From assembly GCA_963575745.1 (NCBI GenBank), contig CAUYUJ010017838.1, positions 62,001 through 126,000 of the forward strand: a stretch of DNA of 64,000 nt, read 5' to 3'. The translations under genes and the position numbers were made by a program. The stretch's first letter is position 1, and each line of letters opens with the position of its first letter. This document shows positions 32,888 through 41,682 of this stretch, in pieces. The DNA is from Prorocentrum cordatum. Its lineage: Eukaryota > Sar > Dinophyceae > Prorocentrales > Prorocentraceae. The notes under the pieces were generated by a model. That model searched no databases and was not told the DNA's origin. It was given only the letters and a program-made list of their open reading frames with translations.

Positions 32888-33515
32888 CTCTTTAGGGCTA
32901 TAGGGCTATGGGACTGTTGGGCTATAGGGCTATGGGGCTATATGGCTATGGGGCTATAGGGCCATAAGGCTAGTGGTCTATAGGGCTATGGGGCTATAGG
33001 GCCATTGGGCTATAGGGCCGTAGGGCTATAGGGCTCTAGGAACATAGGGCTATAGGGTCATAGGGCTATAGATCTATAGGGCTATGGGGCTATGGGGCTA
33101 TGGGGCTGTAGGGCCATAGGGCTATAGGGCTATAGGGCTACAGGACTCTAGGGCTCTAGGGCTCTAAGGCTCTAGGGCACTAGAGCCATAAGGCTGTAGG
33201 GTTATAGGGATATAGGGCTATAGGGCTATAGGGCTATGGGGCTATTGGGCTATAGTGCTATTGGGCTGTATGGCTATAGGGCTATTGGGCTATAGGACTA
33301 TAGGGCTCTAGGGCTCTAGGGATAGAAGGCTGTATGGCTATAGGGCTATGGGGCTATAGGGCCATAGGGCTAGTAATATATATGTATATATATGTGTGTA
33401 TATATGTATATATATGTGTATGTATATATATATATATATATATATGGCTATAGTGCTATTGAACTATAGGGCTCTACGGCTATATGGCTATAGGGCTATG
33501 TGGCTTTAAGGCACC
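32888..33515. repeat. GGGCTATA minisatellite interrupted by (TA)n
   Basis: ctatagggctatag and ctatggggctat units with a period of 8-16 bases. A tatatatgtatatata block (33,373-33,446) splits the array. Confidence 0.95.
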
Positions 33516-33519
33516 TGGG

Positions 33520-34640
33520 CACCCAGGCACCCAGGCGGGCTGCGGAAATCGGTGACACACCTCACCCAACCATATGAATCCGCTGGGACCCGTACAGAGG
33601 CAAGCTCTGATTTGAAAAAAACTCGGAGGTCCGCGCGAATTTCTCAGATCGGCCGATCCGACTTATCGATCGCTGGCCCCGGCGAGGCCGAGCCTCGAGG
33701 TCTCCCCAGGTGGGGTCTGAGCAGGTGGGGTCAGCACCGCCTCGCGAGTGCATCGGCAGGGTGGCCCGATGTGAGGAGTTCCAGACGGGGCCTCGCCTTC
33801 GAGGGTCGAAGGAGTTGGCATCTCTTCCTCGACGGAAGGCCGACAGACGTAAAACGAGGGCGGCTCCGCCCGCGGAAGCCTGCGGAAGTAAAAGATGCGT
33901 TTTCACAAGATGGCAACATTTTCGGGTTCAGGGTTGCCGGAATCGGCCACGTAGGTGGGCAGGTCTCGTCGCAGAGGGTGACCACCTGAAAACTCCTGGA
34001 GGGGAGAGGGGGCACTTGTGATCCCTCTGGTGTCCGCTGGGGCACTGGCCAGCCCCAAAAAGAATAACAGGATTCCTGGCAATCCTGTTGCTTCTAGTAT
34101 CGGCCGGACCAGCTGATCTCACTGAACTCCATGTGAGGCAAACGGAGTGGACTGGGGCGAGGGTGACGGCGGACAACGATTAGAAGGCGTAGGCCCTTAG
34201 CCGTAGACGGACAAGGTGAGAAGCGATGGGCGTCAAGGGGGATGAGCAACCGCTGACTGCCCTCACTTTGTGCTGAGAAATCCTAGCCGAAGCTCAGGCG
34301 CTACACCCTCCTGGCCCTGAGTATTCACGTGGGGCTCGCCCCTTCCTCAGGCCCTCGTCTGGGCGGGTCCTGGCCACAGTTACGGATGAGCCCTCTGCTG
34401 CAACATCGCCCATAGCACCCGCCCTGTCAGGAAGGAGGGGTGAAGGGATGGTTGGAGGAAAGGGGAACTGGAGGAAAGAGGGGAGGCAGGAGGGGGATCC
34501 CCAAGAACCCGCTAACAAAAAAAACCTCTCTCGAACCCTCCTTCCTCCTCCCTCCTCAGGACGTGGGCCCCGCCGCGGCGGCGACCAGACGGCAGCGAGG
34601 GCTCGGCGAGCGCTGCGGCCCGCCTGGCGCTGCAGGCTTT
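33520..34640. other. unassigned DNA
   Basis: Mixed-composition sequence with modest open frames on both strands and no motif I recognise. Purine-rich gaggaaaggggaactgg at 34.45 kb. Confidence 0.3.
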
Positions 34641-34644
34641 CGCA

Positions 34645-35376
34645 GTGGCGGCCGCGCTGCATGACGTGAGGATGGGAGGCGGCGATGCAGACTGGAGGAC
34701 CGCGGAGGAGCAGCTCGGGGAGCACCTCACGCGCCTCCCCGAGCCAGGGGCAGCTGCTCGACCACCTCACGGCGATGGTGGTGGAGATGCGGCGCCGTCC
34801 GCCGCGCGGGCTGCGGGCGCTGCTGGCGTGGGCGCTGGTGCTGGCGCCGCTGCCTCAAGTCCTGGTTCAGGCAGTTGGGGGCAGCCTGCGAAAAATTGCC
34901 CTAGCGACCAACGCAAGGTAGACTCGGCACCCCAGCTGGGGTCGGCCGAGAAGGGTCGTCACCACGTCACCGACGAGGTGAAGGAGATGGTGTCGGCCAC
35001 GAGCGACGGCGACGTGCTGATCTTCGATGGCGGGGACCTCAAGCGGTGCTGCTCGCCCGAGGCCCCTTGGCGAGGCGAGCGGCGGCGCATGCTGGAGGCT
35101 GAGGTGGCGAGGCCACCCGCGGCTCGGCGGAGGAGGGCCACTTCGCCGCCTGGCGAGCGGCGGACCCAGCGGGCGCGGCTCGACGGCCAGCCGCAGCCGC
35201 CCGCCCGCGCCCCGAGTTTCGCCGAGCTAGTGCGGCTGGCGGCTGGCGCACAGCCCGCTCGGGGCCGCAGCGCGGCGACCCGCGGGGCGGCCTCACCGCC
35301 TGCCGCCGCCGCGGCCGCGGGCTCCGCCGCCTGCGGGCGCCTGGCTGAAAGCACCTCCGCCCCCGTGGGCGGCTGA
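34645..35376 (+). CDS. hypothetical Ala/Arg-rich open frame, doubtful
   Basis: A 243-residue plus-strand frame, the only sizeable plus-strand candidate that is not simple repeat. A central stretch looks protein-like (His-His-Val-Thr-Asp-Glu-Val-Lys-Glu-Met-Val-Ser-Ala-Thr-Ser-Asp-Gly-Asp-Val-Leu, residues about 105-125). The flanks are Ala/Gly- or Arg/Pro-rich, as expected of random GC-rich DNA. It could be an exon of a host gene or chance. Confidence 0.25.
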   Translation: MAAALHDVRMGGGDADWRTAEEQLGEHLTRLPEPGAAARPPHGDGGGDAAPSAARAAGAAGVGAGAGAAASSPGSGSWGQPAKNCPSDQRKVDSAPQLGSAEKGRHHVTDEVKEMVSATSDGDVLIFDGGDLKRCCSPEAPWRGERRRMLEAEVARPPAARRRRATSPPGERRTQRARLDGQPQPPARAPSFAELVRLAAGAQPARGRSAATRGAASPPAAAAAAGSAACGRLAESTSAPVGG

Positions 35377-35436
35377 GGGGGGCGAGCCGTCGAACGCGGC
35401 CGACCGGACTCGGATTCGCCTCCTGTCGGGAGGCTC

Positions 35437-35780
35437 CAGATTTCTCCTCCTCCTCCTCTTCCTTCTCCTCCTCCTCCTCCTCCTCACCCCCCCGTTCCTC
35501 TTCCCCCTTCCAACCTCCTCCTCCTCCTCGTCATCGTCCTCCTCCTCCGAGGACGGCCACGACGCCGACCAGGCAGCGCCGAAATCTGAGGGCGCCGCCG
35601 AAGCGAGGTGCGGCCCGGGAGACAGCCTGCCAGGCGTCGCCACCTGCCACCCCCGGCCGTGAGAAGGGGGACGAGGGGCCTCCTCCAGCCACCTGGTCCG
35701 GTTCCTTCTCCTCCTCCTCCTCCTCCTCCTCCTCCTCCTTCTCCTCTTCCTCCTCCTCCTCCTCCTCCTCCTCCTCGTCC
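35437..35780. repeat. (CTC)n microsatellites
   Basis: Three ctcctcctc blocks at 35,440-35,480, 35,512-35,550 and 35,705-35,779. Confidence 0.9.
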
Positions 35781-35906
35781 CCCGACATCAAACTAAGGAG
35801 CGGCCCGAAACCCACAGCCACTCCCGAGCCCGACACGGTTCTTACTTCAGCGCCCTGATCGTATTGCAACATCGCTGATGCACATTCGGCTTACTCGTGT
35901 CCTCCC

Positions 35907-36080
35907 CCTCCTCCTCCTCCTCCTCCTCCTCCTCCTCGAAGACCAGGACGGGGAGGAGGTGGAGGAGGTGAAGGAGGAGGAGGCGGAGGAGGAAGAAGAA
36001 GAGAACAACGACGACCACCACGACGAGGACGAGAAAGGCAACGAGGAAAACGAGGAACACGAGCAGCAAGAGGAGGACGG
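35907..36080. repeat. (CTC)n followed by GAG/AAC-rich repeat
   Basis: ctcctcctcctc to 35,936, then gaggaggtggaggagg and gacgacca to 36,080. Confidence 0.9.
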
Positions 36081-36239
36081 GGATGGAAGGATACGACACA
36101 GACGTACATATGTACATATGTGTATATATATATATGTATATACTCGAACCGCGCGCACTTCAGGAGCGTCTGGGGCCGTCGTGGCCACTGTTTGGACTGA
36201 AAAGCAAATATACCGGAGAAAACATCTTTTTCAATCGGA

Positions 36240-36460
36240 AGTGCTTGACTTGTGGCATTGGGGGGCCTTCTCGGCGGCCTCTTGGGCCGCCTTGAGGGCC
36301 TTTGTGGCCGTCTAGGGACAATCTTGGGCTGTCTTCGAGCGTTCGTGGCTCGTCCGGGGGCCATCTCACTGCGCTCTTCAGCCATCATCCAGACAACCTG
36401 GGGCGTTTTGGGGACCTCGTGGGCCAGCCTGGGGGCCTGGGGGGGTCCGGGGCCCTCCCT
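36240..36460. repeat. GGGCCNTCTTGGG-type minisatellite (reverse strand of the 23-kb and 61-kb families)
   Basis: ggccttctcggcggcctcttgggccgccttgagggcc and similar modules; the reverse complement matches the CCAAGAGGCCCC family. Confidence 0.7.
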
Positions 36461-36539
36461 CTTGGAGCCCCCAGCGCCTCCCCGGACCGCCATGCATACC
36501 AGTGGCACCGGTTCCGGGCCTTCCTCCGGCCTACTCCGA

Positions 36540-36540
36540 T

Positions 36541-36571
<31 letters not shown>

Positions 36572-36665
36572 AGTATACATATAAATAGATACACGTATGT
36601 CTGTACGTAGATCTGTATGTATGCATGGATGTATGTATGTATGTGTGCGTGCACGCGCACACCTT
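36540..36665. repeat. (TA)n and TATGTATG microsatellite
   Basis: tatatatatatatatatatatat to 36,566, then atgtatgtatgtgtg to 36,665. Confidence 0.9.
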
Positions 36666-36699
36666 CACGTACATGCGCACTGCTTGTGTGAAGATATGT

Positions 36700-36812
36700 G
36701 CAATAAGTCCGCTTTGGACATCCTCGCATTGTGGCCCCTCTGGGGAACGAAAACCAACGCCTCGCCCGAGACATCCTCAACATCTGCTCCGAACGCCAAA
36801 AAAGTTGGGTGG
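36700..36812. repeat. left part of the composite repeat split by the LTR element
   Basis: cgcccgagacatcctcaaca at 36,762 matches modules right of the LTR element at 55,027, 55,888 and 56,050. Confidence 0.7.
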
Positions 36813-36817
36813 GTAAA
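36813..36817. repeat. target site duplication GTAAA (left)
   Basis: Directly abuts the left LTR and is repeated at 54,924-54,928 directly after the right LTR. Five bases is the normal Copia duplication length. Confidence 0.95.
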
Positions 36818-37012
36818 TGTGTATGGGGTTGAAGTTCAAGGGCACAGAACCCCTGATCCGTTGGTAGAGGGAAGGAGGGATAGATGGATGTCTTTCCCTC
36901 CTGCACGATCAAGGTCTGATCGATCTTCCCAATACCTGAGCCCAAACGGCCAGGCGCAGGAGAGGTGAGGATAAGGAGTATATATGAAGGTATTACACGA
37001 GTTCTATTCACA
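36818..37012 (-). repeat. 3' LTR (195 bp)
   Basis: Aligns end to end with 54,728-54,923. The minus-strand sequence begins TGTGAATAG and ends CATACACA. A tatatat run (36,979-36,985) might serve as a promoter element, but this is not established. Confidence 0.95.
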
Positions 37013-37023
37013 CCCCCCGTCCC
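37013..37023 (-). promoter_or_regulatory. polypurine tract
   Basis: The minus strand reads GGGACGGGGGG immediately before the 3' LTR, the position where plus-strand DNA synthesis is primed. One C interrupts the purine run. Confidence 0.7.
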
Positions 37024-37395
37024 GAATCCCGCCCGTGAGGGTAGGACTCGGGAACGGAGGAAAATAATCCGTCACCCTTTTACTCCGTCAATCCTCAGGT
37101 CTGCAGGCAGCTGAGCGCAAAGTCAGTACAGCCTCAGCTGCAAGGTAAGGTAAGAAGGAACACCCAGGGTCCCAATTTCTTCGCCAAGCACGCTTTGGTG
37201 CCCCCTCGGTGCGCCCCCCAAAACGCTTCGGCACTCGAAGAGGAGAAGAATGAGACACGGGTGGGCGGAGAAAGAGGATCTGAGCAAGTTAAAGCAACTT
37301 ATAATCTGCCTCGCCTATGCGAGGCAGGTGTTGCCACTAGCTGCCATATCATTCTCAACGCAATGGAGTTAGGCTCTAAACAGTACGCAGTCTGA

Positions 37396-37417
37396 GATCG
37401 TGTTGATGAACACGATC
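37396..37417. promoter_or_regulatory. perfect hairpin, copy 1
   Basis: GATCGTGTT, a GATG loop, then AACACGATC: a 9-bp perfect stem with a 4-base loop. RNA from the minus strand would have a CATC loop. Confidence 0.7.
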
Positions 37418-37485
37418 ATGTTATGAAGCGCATCTATATATATATATATATATATATCAAAACAAATGGCTGGCCAGACGAAAGG

Positions 37486-37503
37486 TCGTGTTGATGAACA
37501 CGA
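37486..37503. promoter_or_regulatory. perfect hairpin, copy 2
   Basis: TCGTGTT-GATG-AACACGA, a 7-bp stem with the same loop as copy 1, 90 bases away. The duplication of both stem and loop argues for a selected or duplicated RNA structure rather than chance. Confidence 0.7.
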
Positions 37504-37716
37504 AAAGTTGCATGTATATAAACTCTCTATATGGCGACACCCGTTGGCGTTGCTCCTTAGGAGGCTGCCTTGGGTCTCGCAAAATATGTGTGTATGCGTG
37601 GCCACGTGCGTTGTCTAGTGAAGTGGCCTAGAAGTAGATCATAGCCACCGCTCAAGGCGAACTTGTATTATAATGAAGTTCAAGCCTATCGAGCGGTGGG
37701 CCTCGCGGCCGACTCA

Positions 37717-39684
37717 CTACGCGCTGCCGTTCTCGTAGAACCTGCTGCCCCACATCCTGTGGCCATCGCGCGTCACGTAGCTCGTCGTGAACGTCTCCCA
37801 CGATGTCCTTGGGATCCAGTGGCGAAACCACTTGTTGTACTGGATGTCGCGGATGTATACGAACTCGTCGTTGTTGAGCGCGATGTAGATCCAGCAATTG
37901 ATGTGGTAGCTCCAGCACCTGAGGCCCCAATGGCTGTCCTCTAAGTCGTCGCGCCACCATGCGGCGTAGTCTGTCGTACGCGCCCTCTTGGCGCGAGGTC
38001 TGTAGCTGTCATCGCTATCCTGCCGCTGCGCTGCAGTGCCGCGCGGCCCCGCGGGCGCGTGGTCATCCGCGCCAGAGGCGCTAGACCGTGCAGCATCGCC
38101 GGGGGCAGGGCGCGGCGGCGGCGGATGGCGCGGCTGGCGCGGCTCCATGGCATCATCAGAGTGTTGGGAGTGTGTATCATGGTCGATCGGATCGGTTCTC
38201 ATCCCTGAATCAACCCCCCTCTGGTCGGTGGAACCCAAGGCAGAACCCATCAACCCGTAAGCAAGCGCAGCAAGCTTGCGCTGCGTGACTTTCTCACGGG
38301 TGCCATCCCGCCTGGGGGGGGCAATCGTGGCAAATCCGCGTGCCTGCCGCGTCTGCCCGTCGAGTCTGCCTTCGTTTAACCACCATTTCTTCCGACCAGC
38401 TTGGCCAGTCCTGATGCTGGTCTCGAGGATTTCACATGCATCTCGCATGTCCTCAACGGTCCAGGCCTTCTTGCCCACGTTAACGCGAGCGCCTGTCATT
38501 TGGTGGTGGAACTTCAAATCATTGAGAAAACGCTGAACGAGATTGGCATATGGATGGTATAGAGGTCTGTCGTCTTCAGCCTCGCCCATCAGTCTGCACT
38601 CGCGTGCAGGAGGGCGGCCAGAGTCGACCCACTTCTGATACCTCTTCCTAGCGGAATTGGTCATTCTCCTCAACGCATCTTTCTCATTGCCTGGAAATGA
38701 GCGCTTGCCCGTCATGATGACTTGCGCTCCGTCTCTCATGTACCTCGTGATGTCGTCCTGGAAGAGCGTCATCTTGATCCAGTGGGTCAGCTTCTGGAGG
38801 TATGCTAGGTCGCTCTGGACGGCTGTACTTTTACCCGTAGCACCCACGGATACAGTGTACTGCCAGCAGATGTCACAAAGGTTACCATCATTTGTAACGG
38901 TCCCTAGGGATAAGATGCGACCGCAATTCCGACATCGCGCGATATCATGCTGAATATCTTCTGGGGCTCCGTCAATCGTGAGGTGCTCACGAGATCCCCA
39001 GCGAGTTTCCCGACCACGAGCAAGACTGCGGCCGATCTGATCCGTGGCATCGCGGTTGATCTCGGCGTTGCGTCGGGAAGCGATCGATCTGCTCATTCCC
39101 TCGATCTCGATCTTAGACAATCTGTCCCCTGGCAGTCCTATGCGCTCTGTCGTGTCGTTGCCCGCATCCTCAGCATCGCCATGACATGCGTTTTCTGTAC
39201 GGAGACGGCGAGCCTCCACCTGCAAGGCGGACTCGTTGTCGCCCTCCTCGCGGTTGACTCCCGTCTGTTCGGCTATGATCCGTACCATGGTTTCTTGATC
39301 AGGAGCTGCGGGTGCAATGCTGCCTGGGTCCTGGGGAATGTCCTGCTCCGCGCCTGGGCCACGTGGCGCGGCAGGTGTTTCCACCAGCTCCGTCCATACG
39401 GGGAAGCCTGGATTGCCGAATGTCTTGATGCAGTGCGTAAATAGATCACGCAACGTTTGGAGTGCGGGATGATTCTGATGAATAACATCTTTTGTGAAGT
39501 CACGGAGCTCCCCGATACTGTCCAGCAATATGTTTTCATACACTTTGGAAATCCATTGAAAGACGCCTGTAGTCGACTCCTCGATGGTCTCTGGGTCCAG
39601 GTAGTGCACCAACTTTTTGAAGAAGCGATCTGCACTGCAAATCGGTAAGTCACGTGCCCACTTGTGGGTATGCTTATAATCCAA
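37717..39684 (-). CDS. post-pol protein segment C, with Cys4 zinc ribbon; unknown function
   Basis: 655 residues from a non-ATG (TTG) start; it is in frame with the upstream 655-residue frame, separated only by a TGA at 39,715-39,717. It is therefore probably the C-terminal part of one longer protein (segment B plus C). Around residues 248-270 is Cys-Arg-Asn-Cys followed by Cys-Asp-Ile-Cys, a four-cysteine zinc ribbon. The region after it is helical and basic (Arg-Lys-Arg-Tyr-Gln-Lys-Trp), then a Pro/Ala-rich linker (about 510-560), then a compact Trp/Tyr-rich C-terminal domain. No family recognised. It sits last before the 3' untranslated region. Confidence 0.7.
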   Translation of the reverse strand: MDYKHTHKWARDLPICSADRFFKKLVHYLDPETIEESTTGVFQWISKVYENILLDSIGELRDFTKDVIHQNHPALQTLRDLFTHCIKTFGNPGFPVWTELVETPAAPRGPGAEQDIPQDPGSIAPAAPDQETMVRIIAEQTGVNREEGDNESALQVEARRLRTENACHGDAEDAGNDTTERIGLPGDRLSKIEIEGMSRSIASRRNAEINRDATDQIGRSLARGRETRWGSREHLTIDGAPEDIQHDIARCRNCGRILSLGTVTNDGNLCDICWQYTVSVGATGKSTAVQSDLAYLQKLTHWIKMTLFQDDITRYMRDGAQVIMTGKRSFPGNEKDALRRMTNSARKRYQKWVDSGRPPARECRLMGEAEDDRPLYHPYANLVQRFLNDLKFHHQMTGARVNVGKKAWTVEDMRDACEILETSIRTGQAGRKKWWLNEGRLDGQTRQARGFATIAPPRRDGTREKVTQRKLAALAYGLMGSALGSTDQRGVDSGMRTDPIDHDTHSQHSDDAMEPRQPRHPPPPRPAPGDAARSSASGADDHAPAGPRGTAAQRQDSDDSYRPRAKRARTTDYAAWWRDDLEDSHWGLRCWSYHINCWIYIALNNDEFVYIRDIQYNKWFRHWIPRTSWETFTTSYVTRDGHRMWGSRFYENGSA

Positions 39685-39714
39685 ATAGTATGTCTCTGCG
39701 TTCCATGCTTTGGA

Positions 39715-41682
39715 TCAGAATTGAATGTCGACTTGTAAGTACGACTGTACTTTATCCACCACAAATCTGTCCACGCCTGTGTGCACCTCAATGATTTGCT
39801 TCATCTTTATCATAGGTGAGTTTACCAGAAGCTCCGACACCCAGCGGTATATGCGGTGGTCGTATGATTGTCTGGTCCACCTTGTGTATTCCTCTGGGTC
39901 GTAGTCGGGGTGGTTGAGGAAGTCCTCTGGCGGGTCAATAATATTGTCGTGGATGATCGCGTCCACGTGCTCATCTGCTTGGATCTCTGCCAATAGATCT
40001 GCTTTCATATTGTCATTTGCCGCTTTTTCTTCGGCAGCGAGTGGTATGTTTGATATATCCACAATAACGGTAACCAGAGGTTCGGCAGATTGGCCTGCCT
40101 CTTGTTGGGGTCCATCGTCCGCGGGAGCAGTATCCTCGGCAGGTGTGGCCACCAGCTCTTCGGGATCGGGTGTCCGAGGAGCGGGCCGTCTGGTCGGTGT
40201 ACGTGGGATACGTGGCTTATAAATGCTCGGCATGCCGAGATATGGCAGATCACCATCTCTGTTGTGCTGAAGTATTTTGTCGCGGCATGAGGATGGGCCT
40301 TCCAGGGCAGTATTCATATGTGTCGGGTCAATGGCATATTTGTCGGCACGAATTGGTAAAGCAAAGATAACGCCCTTGAGAGGCATGCTTTTGTCATTGT
40401 ACCATATGTTTACCCATCGTAAACCGTAGTTGAGGATGGGTATTTGTACCGCAAAGAACTTGTCAAAGACTCCGAAATGAATGATTGGGCCGTATATGTG
40501 GCCCTTGTTCATGAGGACCTTGGTTTTGTGATTGCCCTTGGGGTAGTGATTGTCGTAATGATAACAATTGGTAGATCCCCAATTCTCGGTGACAATGAAG
40601 TCCCCCATGCGAACATCATTAAATGTAGGCAGACGATCCCAATCTTTCTGTGTAATCTTTGATGTAATGGGTCGAAGAGCCTCTCGGCAGTATGACATAG
40701 CAATTAACCAATCTTTGTCGTCTGTTTTGTGGTCGGCGTCGTCGATCATAGCACGGACTATTTGTCCATCCAAGGCGTCGGCGCCAGATATGCGGCCAGC
40801 AGGGGTTGCCCCCAGCTGAGGGGCAATCGGTCGCTGAGCCGAAGATGCTGACGCTGACGGCGTCCTTGGCTGCTGATCCATGTCGTGATCCATGTCGGCT
40901 GGTGTAATCCCAGGAGGGTTATCGATGAACTCCTCTCTGGGAAGATAGGCGCAAATTTCGTACTTACTCAATGGTTGTCTCGCGGCCAATGGCGGACAGT
41001 CCCAGGAGGAGCCCTCCGGCCATATCTGCTGGCCGAGCATGTGGCGTGGTTGGAGACGGCGAATTGCAATGACTGCCGCTGCTGGAGCCACGTCCTCTGT
41101 CATAATAGCGCCTTGAGCGCCAAACCAGAATCTGCAACCAGCTTTTGTGGCGATCTCCATGTTGATCACCAGCTCGACCTCGTTCTTGCAGTGATTGAAT
41201 TTGTATGACTCTACCGAGGTGTGGGGATTCTTCTGGACATTGTCTATATATGTGCTGGAACTGAAGAATGCCTCCGTGCGTTGCGATGGTTTATGATGCT
41301 TGTCTCTCTGAGAAGATGTATCGACGTAGCCTGGAATGATCCCTGTCTTGGGGATGTTGCGCCAAGCACGGAATGTCGTGCCATGGTGGAGGTATTTCAC
41401 GTCTGTCCATTGTAGGCTCTCCCAGCCCATGTTCCATGGTTTGGAAAGTGGGTTGACGCAACTGTGGCCTCCAACACATCGAATGGCAATAACGCTGTTC
41501 CAATCGAAACAGCTGGGATCACCTCCCTCGGGGATTGGTTTGGCGTATATATCGATCCGATTCTTCTGCGGGTCAATATGTTTCTGGAACGCACGAATGA
41601 TGAAGATCGGGAAATAATCGTTCCAATCGCTATACCCATCTTTCTCCCCATCTTTCTTGAAGTGCGTCATGGCCGCGTCCAT
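39715..41682 (-). CDS. post-pol protein segment B with Tpt1/KptA-like RNA 2'-phosphotransferase core
   Basis: 655 residues. Residues 64-200 carry signatures of the NAD-dependent Tpt1/KptA family: Ile-Arg-Cys-Val-Gly-Gly-His-Ser (67-74; family Ile-Arg-Ala-x-Gln-Gly-His-Ser), Leu-His-His-Gly-Thr (98-102; family Leu-Tyr-His-Gly-Thr), Gly-Ile-Ile-Pro-Gly (114-118), an Arg126/His129 pair where the family has Arg-x-His-Val-His, and Gly-Ala-Gln-Gly-Ala-Ile-Met-Thr near 185-192 (family Gly-Val-x-x-Thr). The missing N-terminal Leu-Arg-His motif is at the end of the preceding frame. Known family members remove the 2'-phosphate left by tRNA ligation using NAD. A Pro/Ala linker near residue 270 and a second unrecognised globular region follow. 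It overlaps the previous frame by 16 bases in the -1 frame. Confidence 0.7.
   Translation of the reverse strand: MDAAMTHFKKDGEKDGYSDWNDYFPIFIIRAFQKHIDPQKNRIDIYAKPIPEGGDPSCFDWNSVIAIRCVGGHSCVNPLSKPWNMGWESLQWTDVKYLHHGTTFRAWRNIPKTGIIPGYVDTSSQRDKHHKPSQRTEAFFSSSTYIDNVQKNPHTSVESYKFNHCKNEVELVINMEIATKAGCRFWFGAQGAIMTEDVAPAAAVIAIRRLQPRHMLGQQIWPEGSSWDCPPLAARQPLSKYEICAYLPREEFIDNPPGITPADMDHDMDQQPRTPSASASSAQRPIAPQLGATPAGRISGADALDGQIVRAMIDDADHKTDDKDWLIAMSYCREALRPITSKITQKDWDRLPTFNDVRMGDFIVTENWGSTNCYHYDNHYPKGNHKTKVLMNKGHIYGPIIHFGVFDKFFAVQIPILNYGLRWVNIWYNDKSMPLKGVIFALPIRADKYAIDPTHMNTALEGPSSCRDKILQHNRDGDLPYLGMPSIYKPRIPRTPTRRPAPRTPDPEELVATPAEDTAPADDGPQQEAGQSAEPLVTVIVDISNIPLAAEEKAANDNMKADLLAEIQADEHVDAIIHDNIIDPPEDFLNHPDYDPEEYTRWTRQSYDHRIYRWVSELLVNSPMIKMKQIIEVHTGVDRFVVDKVQSYLQVDIQF

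Larger units (their letters stand above)
37024..37716 (-). other. 3' untranslated region of the LTR element
   Basis: About 690 bases between the last stop codon and the polypurine tract. It contains a (TA)n run (37,434-37,457) and two copies of a perfect hairpin-forming palindrome. Confidence 0.6.
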
